This document shows positions 1-8,268 of a stretch of 11,327 nucleotides of DNA, piece by piece (positions within the stretch are counted from its first letter, which is position 1; every line of letters starts with the position of its first letter). The stretch spans positions 1 through 11,327 of the forward strand of contig CAYTPO010000043.1 of NCBI GenBank assembly GCA_964439815.1. The letters are read 5' to 3'. The notes beneath the pieces were generated by a model. The model worked only from the letters and a program-made list of their open reading frames with translations. It had not been told where the DNA came from and searched no databases. The DNA is from JALSHZ01 sp964439815 (GTDB lineage: Bacteria; Pseudomonadota; Gammaproteobacteria; UWMA-0217). A program made the translations under genes and the position numbers.

Positions 1-3000
1 TCCAACTCTCTGTTTCCCATGGTTCACTCAATGTAACGCTGTCTGGTTCGGCTTTGATTTCAGCCGGAACCAATGGCTCTTCCTCTTTGACGCTCTCGGG
101 TTCTCTGGCCGATATCAATACGGCGCTGGGTACGCTGACCTACCAAGCCAATTCCGATTTCAATGGCAGTGATTCGCTGACCGTACTCTCCACCGATCTG
201 GATGGCGCGACCGATTCGGATACGGTGGCCATTACCGTCAATGCGGTGAACGATGCACCGGTAAACACTGTCCCAGCCTCTATTGCAGTCACCGAAGATG
301 TGGCTACGGCACTCACCGGTATTTCCATTACGGATATCGATGTCGGCAGCACCTCTATGGTGGTCACTTTTTCCGTTCCTGCCGGTACGCTGGCCGCCAC
401 CTCCGGATCAGGTGTCACTGTGGGTGGCACGGCTTCCGATCTGACACTTTCCGGGTCGGTATCCGATATCAATGCCTTTATTGCGGCCAGTGGTGTCTCT
501 TATACAACAGCGCCCAATGCCAATGGGTCTGTGACATTGACGGTGCTGACTTCGGATCAGGGGAATTCCGGTTCCGGAGGCGTGTTATCCGATTCGGATT
601 TTGTGACGCTGAATATCACGGCTGTTGATGATGCCCCGGTGGTTACTCATTCAGGTGCCGCCGAGTCCTATCTGGAGGATATCGTGCTCGATCTCGTGGA
701 TATCGTAGCGACGGATGTGGACAGCGATATTACAGTGACATTAACGCTTTCCGATACGGCGGCAGGTCATTTGAGTGTGGCCACTGCGGGGGCAGTGACT
801 TCGACTTATGACAGTGGCACCGGGGTCTGGAGTGCCTCGGGTGCCGTGGCTGATGTCAATACGCTGCTGGAAGGATTGTCATTTACCCCCGCGACGGACT
901 ACAACAGCAGTTTTACGATAACCACCCGTGTCGATGATGGGGTCAACCCGGCGGTGACCGGTACGAAGATTTTTTACGGTACGGCGGTCAATGATGCACC
1001 TTCTTTCACAACGCTGGGTAATCAGTCCGTTGCTTATGAGTCGGGTGCCCATACGGTGGTGGGGTTCGCGACAGCGGCTGCAGGAGGGGGCGTTGATGAG
1101 AGTGGTCAGTCTTTTACTTACGCGGTGTCCTATGACAATGCGGCGCTGTTCAGCGTGGGGCCAGCCATCGATGCCAATGGCCGGTTGACCTATACGGTGG
1201 CTGATGGTCAGGCCGGAACTGCCACGGTCACGGTTACTGTCACCGATTCCGGTGGCACAGCGGATGGCGGGGTGAATACTTCCGCTGCACAGACATTTGA
1301 TATCACGGTTGCCACCAATACGGCGCCGACCATTTCGGCGATTGCTGATCAGTCGATTGATGAAGATACGGCGACCGGCTCTCTCGCCTTTACAGTCGCT
1401 GATGCAGAAGCATCTGCAGCATCTCTGGTTGTTACCGCCTCATCCAGTGATACCACACTGATTCCCAATGGGAATCTGGTGTTGACCGATGGGGGTTCGG
1501 GTCACTGGAGTATCATGGCTACGCCTGCGGACAATCAGTTGGGTTCGGCCACCATTACGGTGTCGGTCAGTGATGGGACGACAACGAGCTCCGAGACCTT
1601 TGTGGTGACGGTCAATGCGGTCAATGATGATCCCAGCAATGCGGGATCTCTGCCTGCGGATATTTCGGTGGTTGAGGATGTGCGCAGCAATGTGGATTTG
1701 TCGGCCTTGGATCTGTCCGATCTCGATGCGGCTGCGGGAAATCTTACGCTGACGCTCTCTACCAGTACGGGTGGCAATCTGGAAGCCTCTGCAGGTGTGG
1801 GTGTTTCTGTCGCTGGCAGCAGTACTGCGCTGACGCTCACGGGTTCTCTGTCTGATCTGAACGATTATCTGAATACAGCAGGCAATCTGACCTATCTGCA
1901 GGGTACGCAGAATCTCAATGGCAGCCATGTGGACACCATAACGGTTACCCTCAATGACCATGGAAATACCGGAAGCGGTGGTGGAATGGATATTGTGCTG
2001 GGCACGGTCAATGTGAATGTTACGGCCGTCAACGATGAGGAGTCCCTGGATATCAATGCGGGTTTGACGCTGGATGAGGGGGCTTCTGCCCCAATTACCC
2101 AGCTCTTGCTGGCGAGCAGTGATGTGGACAATTCTGCTGTGCAGCTGGTTTATACCGTGACGACGCCACCTGCCAACGGTCGGTTGGAACTGGCCTCGGC
2201 CCCAGGAACGGCAATCAGCAGTTTTACCCAGGATGATATCGACAACAACCGTCTGCTGTATGTCCATGATGGCAGTGAAACGGCTTCCGACCTCTTTGTC
2301 TTTGCAGTCGATGACGGTTCAGGCAGCAGTCGCAACGGGACCTTCGATATCACCGTCAATCTGCTCAATGAGAATGCGCCAGTCATATCCGCAACACAGG
2401 TTTTCCCGGTATCGGAAGCGGCTCCCAATGGCGCGTCAGTCGGTACGGTGGTGGCTACTGATGTCGATACCGGCACGACGCTGTCGGCCTGGTTCATTAG
2501 CGGAGGTAATGATGATGGGATCTTTGCAATCAATGCCTCCACTGGTGAGATAACCGTGGCGGATCATTCGAAGCTGGATTATGAATCTGTCCCGAACCAT
2601 GTCCTTTCACTGTCTGTCTCCGACGGTACAACTACCTCGGCCATCGAGACCATCACCATCAATGTCACCAATGTAGATGAGCAGCCCTTGGCTGTTGATG
2701 ATGCATTTGTCGCCGTTGAGGACCAGCCCCTGGTAACAGGAGATGTTCTGGCCAACGATCAGCTCGGTGATGTGCCAGCCGTGATGCTTTCCTTCGATGT
2801 GCAAAGCGATCAGGGTGGAACTGTCAGCTACCGGGACAATGGGGTTTTCTCCTATACTCCACCGGCCAACTTCAACGGGATCGACAGTTTTACCTATACC
2901 TTGCGCGATGCCAGCGGAGACATTTCAACGGCAACGGTGTCAATCATGGTATCGGCGGTCAACGATGCGGTAACCGGTTATGCAGATCGTTACTCGGTGA

Positions 3001-3955
3001 ATGAGGATACCCTGCTGGCAGTAGCCGCTCCGCAGGGTGTTCTGGCCAATGACGTAGATATCGATGGTGATTCACTTTCAGCCTCTCTGGTGTCAGGAAC
3101 CCTCCACGGCACGCTTGATCTGCGGGCCGATGGCAGCTTTACCTATGCTCCCGAGGCCGACTTTAGCGGTGAGGATCGCTTTATCTACCTCGTTGGTGAC
3201 GGGGCCGGTAATGCCATGCAGGTCAGCGTGGTAATTGAGGTGATTGCGGGGAATGATGCCCCGATTGCACTCGACACCACCATCACGCTGGATGAAGACT
3301 CCAGCCATACGCTATCGCTTGCTGATATCGGGTTTGCCGACATGGATGGCGATACGCTGATCGCAGTGGAAATTGCCATGCTGCCCGGCGCCGGTGTGTT
3401 GATGCTCGACGGCGAACCGGTGGTATCTGGCCAGCAGATTAGCGTGTCGGATATTCAACGGGGTCTGTTGCAATTCACACCAGAGCAGGATGCCTTTGGC
3501 GAACTCTATGCACAGGCGGGTGTTCGCGTTTTTGATGGGCAGCTCTGGAGTGAACAGACTGCTTCCGTGACCTTTTCAGTCAACAGTATCGATGATATCC
3601 CAAGGGTTGTCGTACCCGAGAAAATTACCGCCATAATGAATAATGAAATCCGCTTTGACGGAGATCTGTCTCAACGCCTGCTGATCGAGGATCTGGATGA
3701 GGCTGATCAATTGCAGACCGTGGTCATTTCGGTCTCCAGCGGAACGCTCAGCCTGAGTTTGGTACAGGGGCTGGACAGCAGCGAGGGCAATTTCACCTCA
3801 CGAATGAGCATCAGCGGGACTGCTGCCGCCATCAATGAGGCCTTCGAATCCCTGGTGTTCGTGCCGGAGCCGGGTTTTGCCGGCGAAGTCAAAATGACCC
3901 TGGTAGCAGGTGACCACAACGAGGTGGATGTACAGTTAACCCTTTTTATCGCTGC
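1..3955 (+). repeat. Array of about twelve degenerate cadherin/Ig-like protein repeats
   Basis: Repeat boundaries, set by the recurring (A/V)-V-N/D-D-x-P motif, fall near 260, 638, 1001, 1328, 1635, 2040, 2379, 2685, 2976, 3270 and 3600. Several of the first six, and again the last (3600-3955), carry an L-T-L-S-G-S-x-x-D-I-N-like helix motif before the strand leading to the boundary. The unit at 2041-2379 resembles a CSPG/NG2-type repeat (PPANGRL, then DDIDNNRLLYVHDGSE). The unit at 2380-2685 is a classical cadherin EC-like domain (FAINASTGEI, LDYE). Units at 2686-3270 are of the VLAND / GSFTYxPxxxFxGxDxFxY type. At DNA level the copies are diverged, with only short near-identical stretches around the AVND motif, so this is an old array and not a recent expansion. 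Confidence 0.8.
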
Positions 3956-4655
3956 GCCGGCGGCAGCGCAGACGAACGACGAAAGCAAGGAAGACAACCA
4001 GCCACCCGTCAAGCCTGTTGAGTCCGGAGTCGAACCAGCAACCGAAGCGCCCTTGGCACATTCCGGCCACGGATTTGGTGGTGAGCATCTGCTGCTGGAA
4101 GAGAGGCTGCAACACCAGAACGACTCTGACAATACATTGAAGGTATTCTGGGAAAACAATCACCGTAGCAGCGCCTACAAGGGTTTCGATTACGTACTCA
4201 AGAGTGCAGAGATTTCAGCGCTGTCTGATATCCGTCTCAATCTCAACTGGTCCGCGGAACAGCAGGCACTGTTTGAATCTCAATTGCACGCGAAAGAACC
4301 ATCTTCCCCTACATCGATTGACCTGCTCAGCCTGAGAATTCTCGATTTTGCCAGTGATTTTCAGACTGAAGAGGAGGCTCAGGAAGAAATTGTCATCAAG
4401 ACCATCACCTATGGTGCCACCGGTTTTACTCTGGGTGCCATCCTCTGGATGTTGCGTAGTGGCAGCTTTCTGACTTCATTGCTGCTGGCTTCCCCGGCCT
4501 GGCGCAATGTTGATCCATTACCGGTGCTGGAGCGGGGATATGACAGCGACGATGATGGGGAAGATGAACGCGACGAGCTAATCCCCAATCAGACGCAGCA
4601 GAGCCTGTATGGAGACGAGCTGCGGCTCGACTCGCAACAGCCTCATCGTCATTGA
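1..4655 (+). CDS. Giant cadherin/Ig-like tandem-repeat surface protein, C-terminal part (5' end outside window)
   Basis: The frame is open from position 3 with no stop before 4653-4655, so the gene enters from the left; the TTG at 54 is inside a repeat and is not a start. The visible 1550 residues hold about twelve beta-sandwich repeats of roughly 90-130 residues (to about 3955), most ending in an AVNDAP-like motif. They are followed by a Pro/Glu/Ser linker (about 3955-4070) and a unique C-terminal domain (about 4080-4655) with one hydrophobic segment and a very acidic end. Acidic motifs such as DVDIDGDS and DMDGD suggest calcium-stabilised repeats. Family knowledge: such 'tandem-95'/cadherin-like giants, often with an N-terminal DUF4347 domain, are predicted surface adhesins or matrix proteins. 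Adhesion, biofilm or cell-contact function is inference. No RTX nonapeptides or type I secretion signal are seen at the C-terminus. The N-terminus, and so the export route, is not visible. Confidence 0.9.
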   Translation, partial: QLSVSHGSLNVTLSGSALISAGTNGSSSLTLSGSLADINTALGTLTYQANSDFNGSDSLTVLSTDLDGATDSDTVAITVNAVNDAPVNTVPASIAVTEDVATALTGISITDIDVGSTSMVVTFSVPAGTLAATSGSGVTVGGTASDLTLSGSVSDINAFIAASGVSYTTAPNANGSVTLTVLTSDQGNSGSGGVLSDSDFVTLNITAVDDAPVVTHSGAAESYLEDIVLDLVDIVATDVDSDITVTLTLSDTAAGHLSVATAGAVTSTYDSGTGVWSASGAVADVNTLLEGLSFTPATDYNSSFTITTRVDDGVNPAVTGTKIFYGTAVNDAPSFTTLGNQSVAYESGAHTVVGFATAAAGGGVDESGQSFTYAVSYDNAALFSVGPAIDANGRLTYTVADGQAGTATVTVTVTDSGGTADGGVNTSAAQTFDITVATNTAPTISAIADQSIDEDTATGSLAFTVADAEASAASLVVTASSSDTTLIPNGNLVLTDGGSGHWSIMATPADNQLGSATITVSVSDGTTTSSETFVVTVNAVNDDPSNAGSLPADISVVEDVRSNVDLSALDLSDLDAAAGNLTLTLSTSTGGNLEASAGVGVSVAGSSTALTLTGSLSDLNDYLNTAGNLTYLQGTQNLNGSHVDTITVTLNDHGNTGSGGGMDIVLGTVNVNVTAVNDEESLDINAGLTLDEGASAPITQLLLASSDVDNSAVQLVYTVTTPPANGRLELASAPGTAISSFTQDDIDNNRLLYVHDGSETASDLFVFAVDDGSGSSRNGTFDITVNLLNENAPVISATQVFPVSEAAPNGASVGTVVATDVDTGTTLSAWFISGGNDDGIFAINASTGEITVADHSKLDYESVPNHVLSLSVSDGTTTSAIETITINVTNVDEQPLAVDDAFVAVEDQPLVTGDVLANDQLGDVPAVMLSFDVQSDQGGTVSYRDNGVFSYTPPANFNGIDSFTYTLRDASGDISTATVSIMVSAVNDAVTGYADRYSVNEDTLLAVAAPQGVLANDVDIDGDSLSASLVSGTLHGTLDLRADGSFTYAPEADFSGEDRFIYLVGDGAGNAMQVSVVIEVIAGNDAPIALDTTITLDEDSSHTLSLADIGFADMDGDTLIAVEIAMLPGAGVLMLDGEPVVSGQQISVSDIQRGLLQFTPEQDAFGELYAQAGVRVFDGQLWSEQTASVTFSVNSIDDIPRVVVPEKITAIMNNEIRFDGDLSQRLLIEDLDEADQLQTVVISVSSGTLSLSLVQGLDSSEGNFTSRMSISGTAAAINEAFESLVFVPEPGFAGEVKMTLVAGDHNEVDVQLTLFIAAPAAAQTNDESKEDNQPPVKPVESGVEPATEAPLAHSGHGFGGEHLLLEERLQHQNDSDNTLKVFWENNHRSSAYKGFDYVLKSAEISALSDIRLNLNWSAEQQALFESQLHAKEPSSPTSIDLLSLRILDFASDFQTEEEAQEEIVIKTITYGATGFTLGAILWMLRSGSFLTSLLLASPAWRNVDPLPVLERGYDSDDDGEDERDELIPNQTQQSLYGDELRLDSQQPHRH
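4401..4529 (+). other. Conserved C-terminal membrane segment of the repeat protein (WMLRSG...PAWRNVDPLPVL)
   Basis: Within the last 85 residues of the giant protein lies a small-residue and hydrophobic stretch, TYGATGFTLGAILWMLRSGS, then FLTSLLLASPAWRNVDPLPVL. It is preceded by an acidic/amphipathic helix (EEEAQEEIVIK) and followed by an acidic tail (DSDDDGEDERDE). From memory, near-identical tails (W-x-L-R-x-G-S-L-L-A-S-L, then P-A-W-x-x-x-D-P-L-P-V-L) close many gammaproteobacterial tandem-95/cadherin-like giants, so this is a family signature and not a chance hydrophobic patch. A membrane-anchoring or sorting role is inferred. Confidence 0.7.
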
Positions 4656-4674
4656 GCAGCCAGATCGCCCCTTG

Positions 4675-4689
4675 CCCGCCATTGGTGGG
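4675..4689 (+). terminator. Weak hairpin between convergent genes
   Basis: CCCGCC-ATT-GGTGGG can form a 6-bp stem with one G-U pair and a 3-base loop, in the 55-base gap between the convergent repeat-protein and pyc genes. No T-run follows on either strand, so it is not a classical intrinsic terminator. It may contribute to bidirectional termination, or be chance in a G-rich stretch. Confidence 0.2.
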
Positions 4690-4710
4690 TGGTGGGTAGG
4701 GTGTTCATCG

Positions 4711-7700
4711 TCAACGATGCATTTCGATAACGAGATCATCCTGTTCTACCAGTGCACCCGACTCGATATGAATCTTCTTGATCACGCCATGACGTGGAGC
4801 TGAAACCGTAGTTTCCATTTTCATCGCTTCGATAACGAACAGGGGTTCGTCCTTGCGCACCTTCTGGCCTTTTTCGACCTGAATGGCCGACAGCTTTCCC
4901 TGCAGCGGTGAGCCGATATGGTGGGGCTCCAGCGCCTTGGGATTGATCTTCACGGTACTGACTGCGGCATGATCCCTTACCTGAACACTGCGCACCTGGC
5001 CATTCAGGTCAAAGGTGACGCGGCACATACCCGACTCGTCGGCTTCGGAGCGATACAGCAGCTTGATGACGATACTCTTGCCTTTCGCCAGCTTGACCAG
5101 TACCTCTTCGTTCTGTTTCAACCCGTAATAGAACGTGGTGGTCGGCAGATAACCCAGATCACCATATTTCAGTTTATTGTCGTAATACTCGCGAAATACC
5201 TGCGGATACATCTGGTACGAAAGAAAATCCAGCTCGGACTGATATTCGTCGAACTCCTCCTGAAACGCCTTGAATTCCGCGTCGAAATCAACCGGTTCCA
5301 GGTCATCGTTCGGGCGCCCCGGCATGGGTTTGTCACCCTTCAATATCAGCTTGCTGAGCGCTTCCGGAAAGCCTCCTTCCATCCGCCCGAGTTTGCCCTT
5401 GAACAGATCAATGACCGAATCGGGAAAGGCTATCGCCTGATTGCCGCTCATGATGTCGTCTTCGGTCAGGCTGTTGGAGGTCATGTACAACGCCATGTCA
5501 CCCACCACCTTCGATGAGGGTGTGACCTTGACGATATCGCCAAACATTTTATTGACGACCGCATAGTTCTTCTTGATTTCCTCAAACTTGTGTTCCAGCC
5601 CCAGTGCCACGGCTTGCGGCCTCAGGTTGGAGTATTGCCCACCGGGAATCTCATGGTCATAGACCTCCGCCGTACCCGCCTTCAGTCCAGACTCGAAGGG
5701 ATAATAAAACTCCCTGACATCCTCCCAGTAATTGGAATACTCATTCAGACTCTGCAGATTGATGGGTTGCTCTCTCTCATGGCCCTGCATCATCGCAATA
5801 ATGGAATTGAGATTTGGCTGGGAGGTCAGACCCGACATCGAACCGATGGCCCCATCGACAATATCCACATCGGCCTCGATCGCCTTCAGCAGCGTTGCCG
5901 CCTGAATGGCCGCAGTATCATGTGTGTGGAGATGGATGGGAATATCAACCGCTTCCTTGAGTGCCGGAATCAGCATTTCAGCGGCATAGGGTTTCAGCAG
6001 GCCGGCCATATCCTTGACACAGAGCATATGCGCGCCCATGTCTTCCAGCCGACGGGCCAGATCAAGATAATATTGCAGGTTGTAGCGATAACCTTTCTCT
6101 TCACGGGTTACATCCCCGGTATAACAGATCGTTGCCTCGGCGATCCCGCCGGTATATTTTCGCACGGCCTGAATCGACTGGCGCATGCCTTCAACCCAGT
6201 TGAGCGAATCGAAAATCCTGAAGACATCGATCCCGTTTTCCCAGGATTTGATAATGAATTTTTCGATCAGGTTATCCGGATAGGCCTTGTAACCGACGGC
6301 ATTGGCGCCACGAAACAGCATCTGGAACATGATATTCGGGATGGCATTGCGCAGCAGTTGCAGGCGAACCCACGGGCATTCGTGCAGAAATCGCAAGGCC
6401 ACATCGAATGTCGCCCCACCCCACATTTCCAGCGAGAAAAGCTGAAAATGGTTTTTCGCCATGCCCTCGGCCACTTTCAGCATATCGACCGTTCTCACCC
6501 GGGTGGCAAGCAGTGACTGATGTGCATCACGGAACGTGGTGTCGGTATAGAAGATATTCTTCTGCGCCTTTACCCACTGGCAGAATTTTTCAGCCCCCAT
6601 TTCATCGAGCTTGTTCTTTGTCCCCTCGGGATATCCCTGCAATTTGCGATATTCCGGTACCACCGGATTTCTGAATTTGCGCTTCTTGTCGACCTTCTTG
6701 ACATCGGGGTGCCCATTGACCGTGATATCTGCCAGATAGATCAGCGTCTTGGTCGCACGATCGAAGCTGGGATTGATCTTGAACAATTCCGGATGCTCAC
6801 CGACAAAATTCACTGTCGCACGGCCCGAATAGAATTCGGGATGTTCCAGTACATTTTCCAGAAACCCGATATTGGTACTGACGCCACGCACCCGGAATTC
6901 ACGTAGTGCGCGATTGCTGCGCTGCACGGCACCTTCCAGCGTGCGACCCCAAGCTGTCACCTTGACCAGCAGCGAATCGAAGAATGGAGAAATTTCCGCA
7001 CCGGGATAGGCTGCACCGACATCCAGGCGGATACCAAAACCTCCGGCGCTGCGATAGGCGATCAGGCGCCCGAAATCCGGCTGAAAGTCCCGGGTGGGAT
7101 CTTCCGTGGTAATTCTGCATTGCACAGCGTAACCACGGCAGGTCACATCTTCCTGGGAGGGAATTCCGATTTGTGGATCACTGAGCCGATGGCCATTGGC
7201 AATATGCAACTGGCTGCGGACAATATCGATACCGGTAATTTCCTCGGTAATCGTATGTTCGACCTGCACCCTCGGGTTGACCTCGATGAAGTAGATTCTT
7301 TCATCCCGATCAACCAGAAACTCCACGGTACCGGCATTGACATATCCGACATGACGCATGATTTGCAGCGCATAGTCGAGCAGTTGTTGCCTCGTCTCCG
7401 GCGTCAGGCCCGAACTGGGTGCAACCTCGACCACCTTCTGAAAGCGTCGCTGAATCGAACAGTCCCGCTCGTACAGATGGACGAGATTGCCGTGTTCGTC
7501 GCCGAGTATCTGCACTTCGATATGTTTCGGGGAATCGACATATTTTTCCAGGAAGACCGTATCGTCTCCGAATGCCTTCAGCGCCTCGCTCCGCGCTTCA
7601 TGAAAGGCCTTTTCCAGCTCGCCTTCCTCGTGCAGGACACGCATGCCTCTGCCTCCGCCCCCGGAAACGGCCTTGAGCATCAGCGGAAAACCGATGCGCC

Positions 7701-8157
7701 GGGCTTCCTCCATGGCGATATCGGAGGTATCCAGCGCCTTGCGGCTGGACTCGATGATCGGCAACCCCGCCTCCACGGCAGCCTTCTTGGCAGAAACCTT
7801 GTTGCCAAGCAGATCCATGACTTCGGGGGGCGGGCCGATGAATATAACGCCGGATTCGCGGCAGCGGCGGGCGAACTCCACGTTCTCCGAGAGAAAACCG
7901 TAACCGGGGTGGATGGCGTCAACACCATGTTTCAGCGCAACATCCAGAATGGTCTCGATATCCAGATAGGGCTTCAGGGGGTCATCGTCAGCGCCGATCT
8001 GATAGGCCTCGTCGGCCTTGTAACGATGAGGTGAGAAGCGATCTTCACGAGTATAGATCGAGACCGTCTGAACCCGCAGCTCAGCCGCGGCCCGGAGAAT
8101 ACGTATGGCGATCTCGCCCCGGTTGGCAATCAGTACTTTCTGGATTCTGGATGACAT
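4711..8157 (-). CDS. pyc: Pyruvate carboxylase, single-chain (EC 6.4.1.1)
   Basis: This enzyme makes oxaloacetate from pyruvate, bicarbonate and ATP using covalently bound biotin (anaplerosis/gluconeogenesis, cytoplasm). The 1148 residues match the usual single-chain length. Biotin carboxylase is at about 1-460: ANRGEIAIRI at 11-20, the ATP-grasp glycine loop SGGGGRGM at 165-172, and FIEVNPRVQVEH at 290-301. Carboxyltransferase is at about 535-830: TDTTFRDAHQSLLATR with probable metal ligand D544, the carboxylated-lysine motif VKDMAG (K715), and HLHTH with H744 and H746. The PYC/OADA region carries VTPSSKVVGD at 878-887, with T879 as probable proton-transfer Thr. The C-terminal BCCP domain has EAMKMET with biotinyl Lys1113, 35 residues from the end. 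All key residues are present, so the enzyme should be active. The ATG at 8157 is supported by GGAG (8166-8169, - strand) 8 bases upstream. It is transcribed alone in this window, divergent from yhiN. Confidence 0.97.
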   Translation of the reverse strand: MSSRIQKVLIANRGEIAIRILRAAAELRVQTVSIYTREDRFSPHRYKADEAYQIGADDDPLKPYLDIETILDVALKHGVDAIHPGYGFLSENVEFARRCRESGVIFIGPPPEVMDLLGNKVSAKKAAVEAGLPIIESSRKALDTSDIAMEEARRIGFPLMLKAVSGGGGRGMRVLHEEGELEKAFHEARSEALKAFGDDTVFLEKYVDSPKHIEVQILGDEHGNLVHLYERDCSIQRRFQKVVEVAPSSGLTPETRQQLLDYALQIMRHVGYVNAGTVEFLVDRDERIYFIEVNPRVQVEHTITEEITGIDIVRSQLHIANGHRLSDPQIGIPSQEDVTCRGYAVQCRITTEDPTRDFQPDFGRLIAYRSAGGFGIRLDVGAAYPGAEISPFFDSLLVKVTAWGRTLEGAVQRSNRALREFRVRGVSTNIGFLENVLEHPEFYSGRATVNFVGEHPELFKINPSFDRATKTLIYLADITVNGHPDVKKVDKKRKFRNPVVPEYRKLQGYPEGTKNKLDEMGAEKFCQWVKAQKNIFYTDTTFRDAHQSLLATRVRTVDMLKVAEGMAKNHFQLFSLEMWGGATFDVALRFLHECPWVRLQLLRNAIPNIMFQMLFRGANAVGYKAYPDNLIEKFIIKSWENGIDVFRIFDSLNWVEGMRQSIQAVRKYTGGIAEATICYTGDVTREEKGYRYNLQYYLDLARRLEDMGAHMLCVKDMAGLLKPYAAEMLIPALKEAVDIPIHLHTHDTAAIQAATLLKAIEADVDIVDGAIGSMSGLTSQPNLNSIIAMMQGHEREQPINLQSLNEYSNYWEDVREFYYPFESGLKAGTAEVYDHEIPGGQYSNLRPQAVALGLEHKFEEIKKNYAVVNKMFGDIVKVTPSSKVVGDMALYMTSNSLTEDDIMSGNQAIAFPDSVIDLFKGKLGRMEGGFPEALSKLILKGDKPMPGRPNDDLEPVDFDAEFKAFQEEFDEYQSELDFLSYQMYPQVFREYYDNKLKYGDLGYLPTTTFYYGLKQNEEVLVKLAKGKSIVIKLLYRSEADESGMCRVTFDLNGQVRSVQVRDHAAVSTVKINPKALEPHHIGSPLQGKLSAIQVEKGQKVRKDEPLFVIEAMKMETTVSAPRHGVIKKIHIESGALVEQDDLVIEMHR

Positions 8158-8165
8158 GGCGCATT

Positions 8166-8170
8166 CTCCG
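8166..8170 (-). promoter_or_regulatory. Ribosome binding site of pyc
   Basis: On the minus strand the sequence reads CGGAG, 8 bases before the ATG. This is a good Shine-Dalgarno match and fixes the start codon at 8157. Confidence 0.6.
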
Positions 8171-8199
8171 AGTTTGGTCAGTCCCCTGACAGCACGAAA

Positions 8200-8212
8200 A
8201 TGTAGTATACAT
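8200..8212. promoter_or_regulatory. Small palindrome ATGTA-GTA-TACAT in the divergent promoter region
   Basis: A 5-bp inverted repeat with a 3-base centre overlaps the candidate pyc -10, near the middle of the 111-base divergent pyc/yhiN spacer. Its position would suit a regulator of either gene. The arms are short and could arise by chance from the A+T-rich -10 region. Confidence 0.2.
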
Positions 8213-8230
8213 CACGCAAATTGGTCACAA
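8204..8230 (-). promoter_or_regulatory. Candidate sigma-70 promoter for pyc
   Basis: On the minus strand, TATACT (8204-8209) matches five of six -10 consensus bases. TTGTGA (8225-8230) is a weak -35 (four of six) with a short 15-base spacer. The -10 lies about 47 bases upstream of the pyc start codon. The -10 is convincing, the -35 less so. Confidence 0.4.
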
Positions 8231-8256
8231 ACACCAGTAGGCCAGCATCTACCAAG

Positions 8257-8261
8257 CGGAG
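8257..8261 (+). promoter_or_regulatory. Ribosome binding site of yhiN
   Basis: CGGAG lies 7 bases before the ATG at 8269. It decides for this start over the in-frame upstream TTG at 8221, which would add 16 residues not seen in the family and would precede the Rossmann motif by an unusual length. Confidence 0.6.
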
Positions 8262-8268
8262 CACAATC

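Noticed and set aside
54..56. TTG as start of the repeat protein
   Set aside because: The frame is open from position 3 and encodes the continuing repeat (LSVSHGSLNVTLSGSALISA), so the gene begins outside the window.
1440..2267. 275-codon open frame on the minus strand inside the repeat-protein gene
   Set aside because: It is antisense to a clear repeat coding sequence, its product has no recognisable domain and odd Arg/Gln/Ile-rich composition; it is a shadow of codon bias in the repeats.
4643..4713. Direct repeat TCATCGTCA at 4643-4651 and 4705-4713 flanking the convergent gap
   Set aside because: Nine bases is short, both copies lie in or at coding ends, and no mobile element lies between them.
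5590..6516. 308-codon plus-strand frame opposite pyc (also 4918-5517 and 7120-8034)
   Set aside because: These are complementary frames of a highly conserved pyruvate carboxylase; no ribosome site or domain supports them.
8221..8268. In-frame TTG start extending YhiN by 16 residues
   Set aside because: The ATG at 8269 has a good CGGAG site and places the GxGxxG motif where the family has it.
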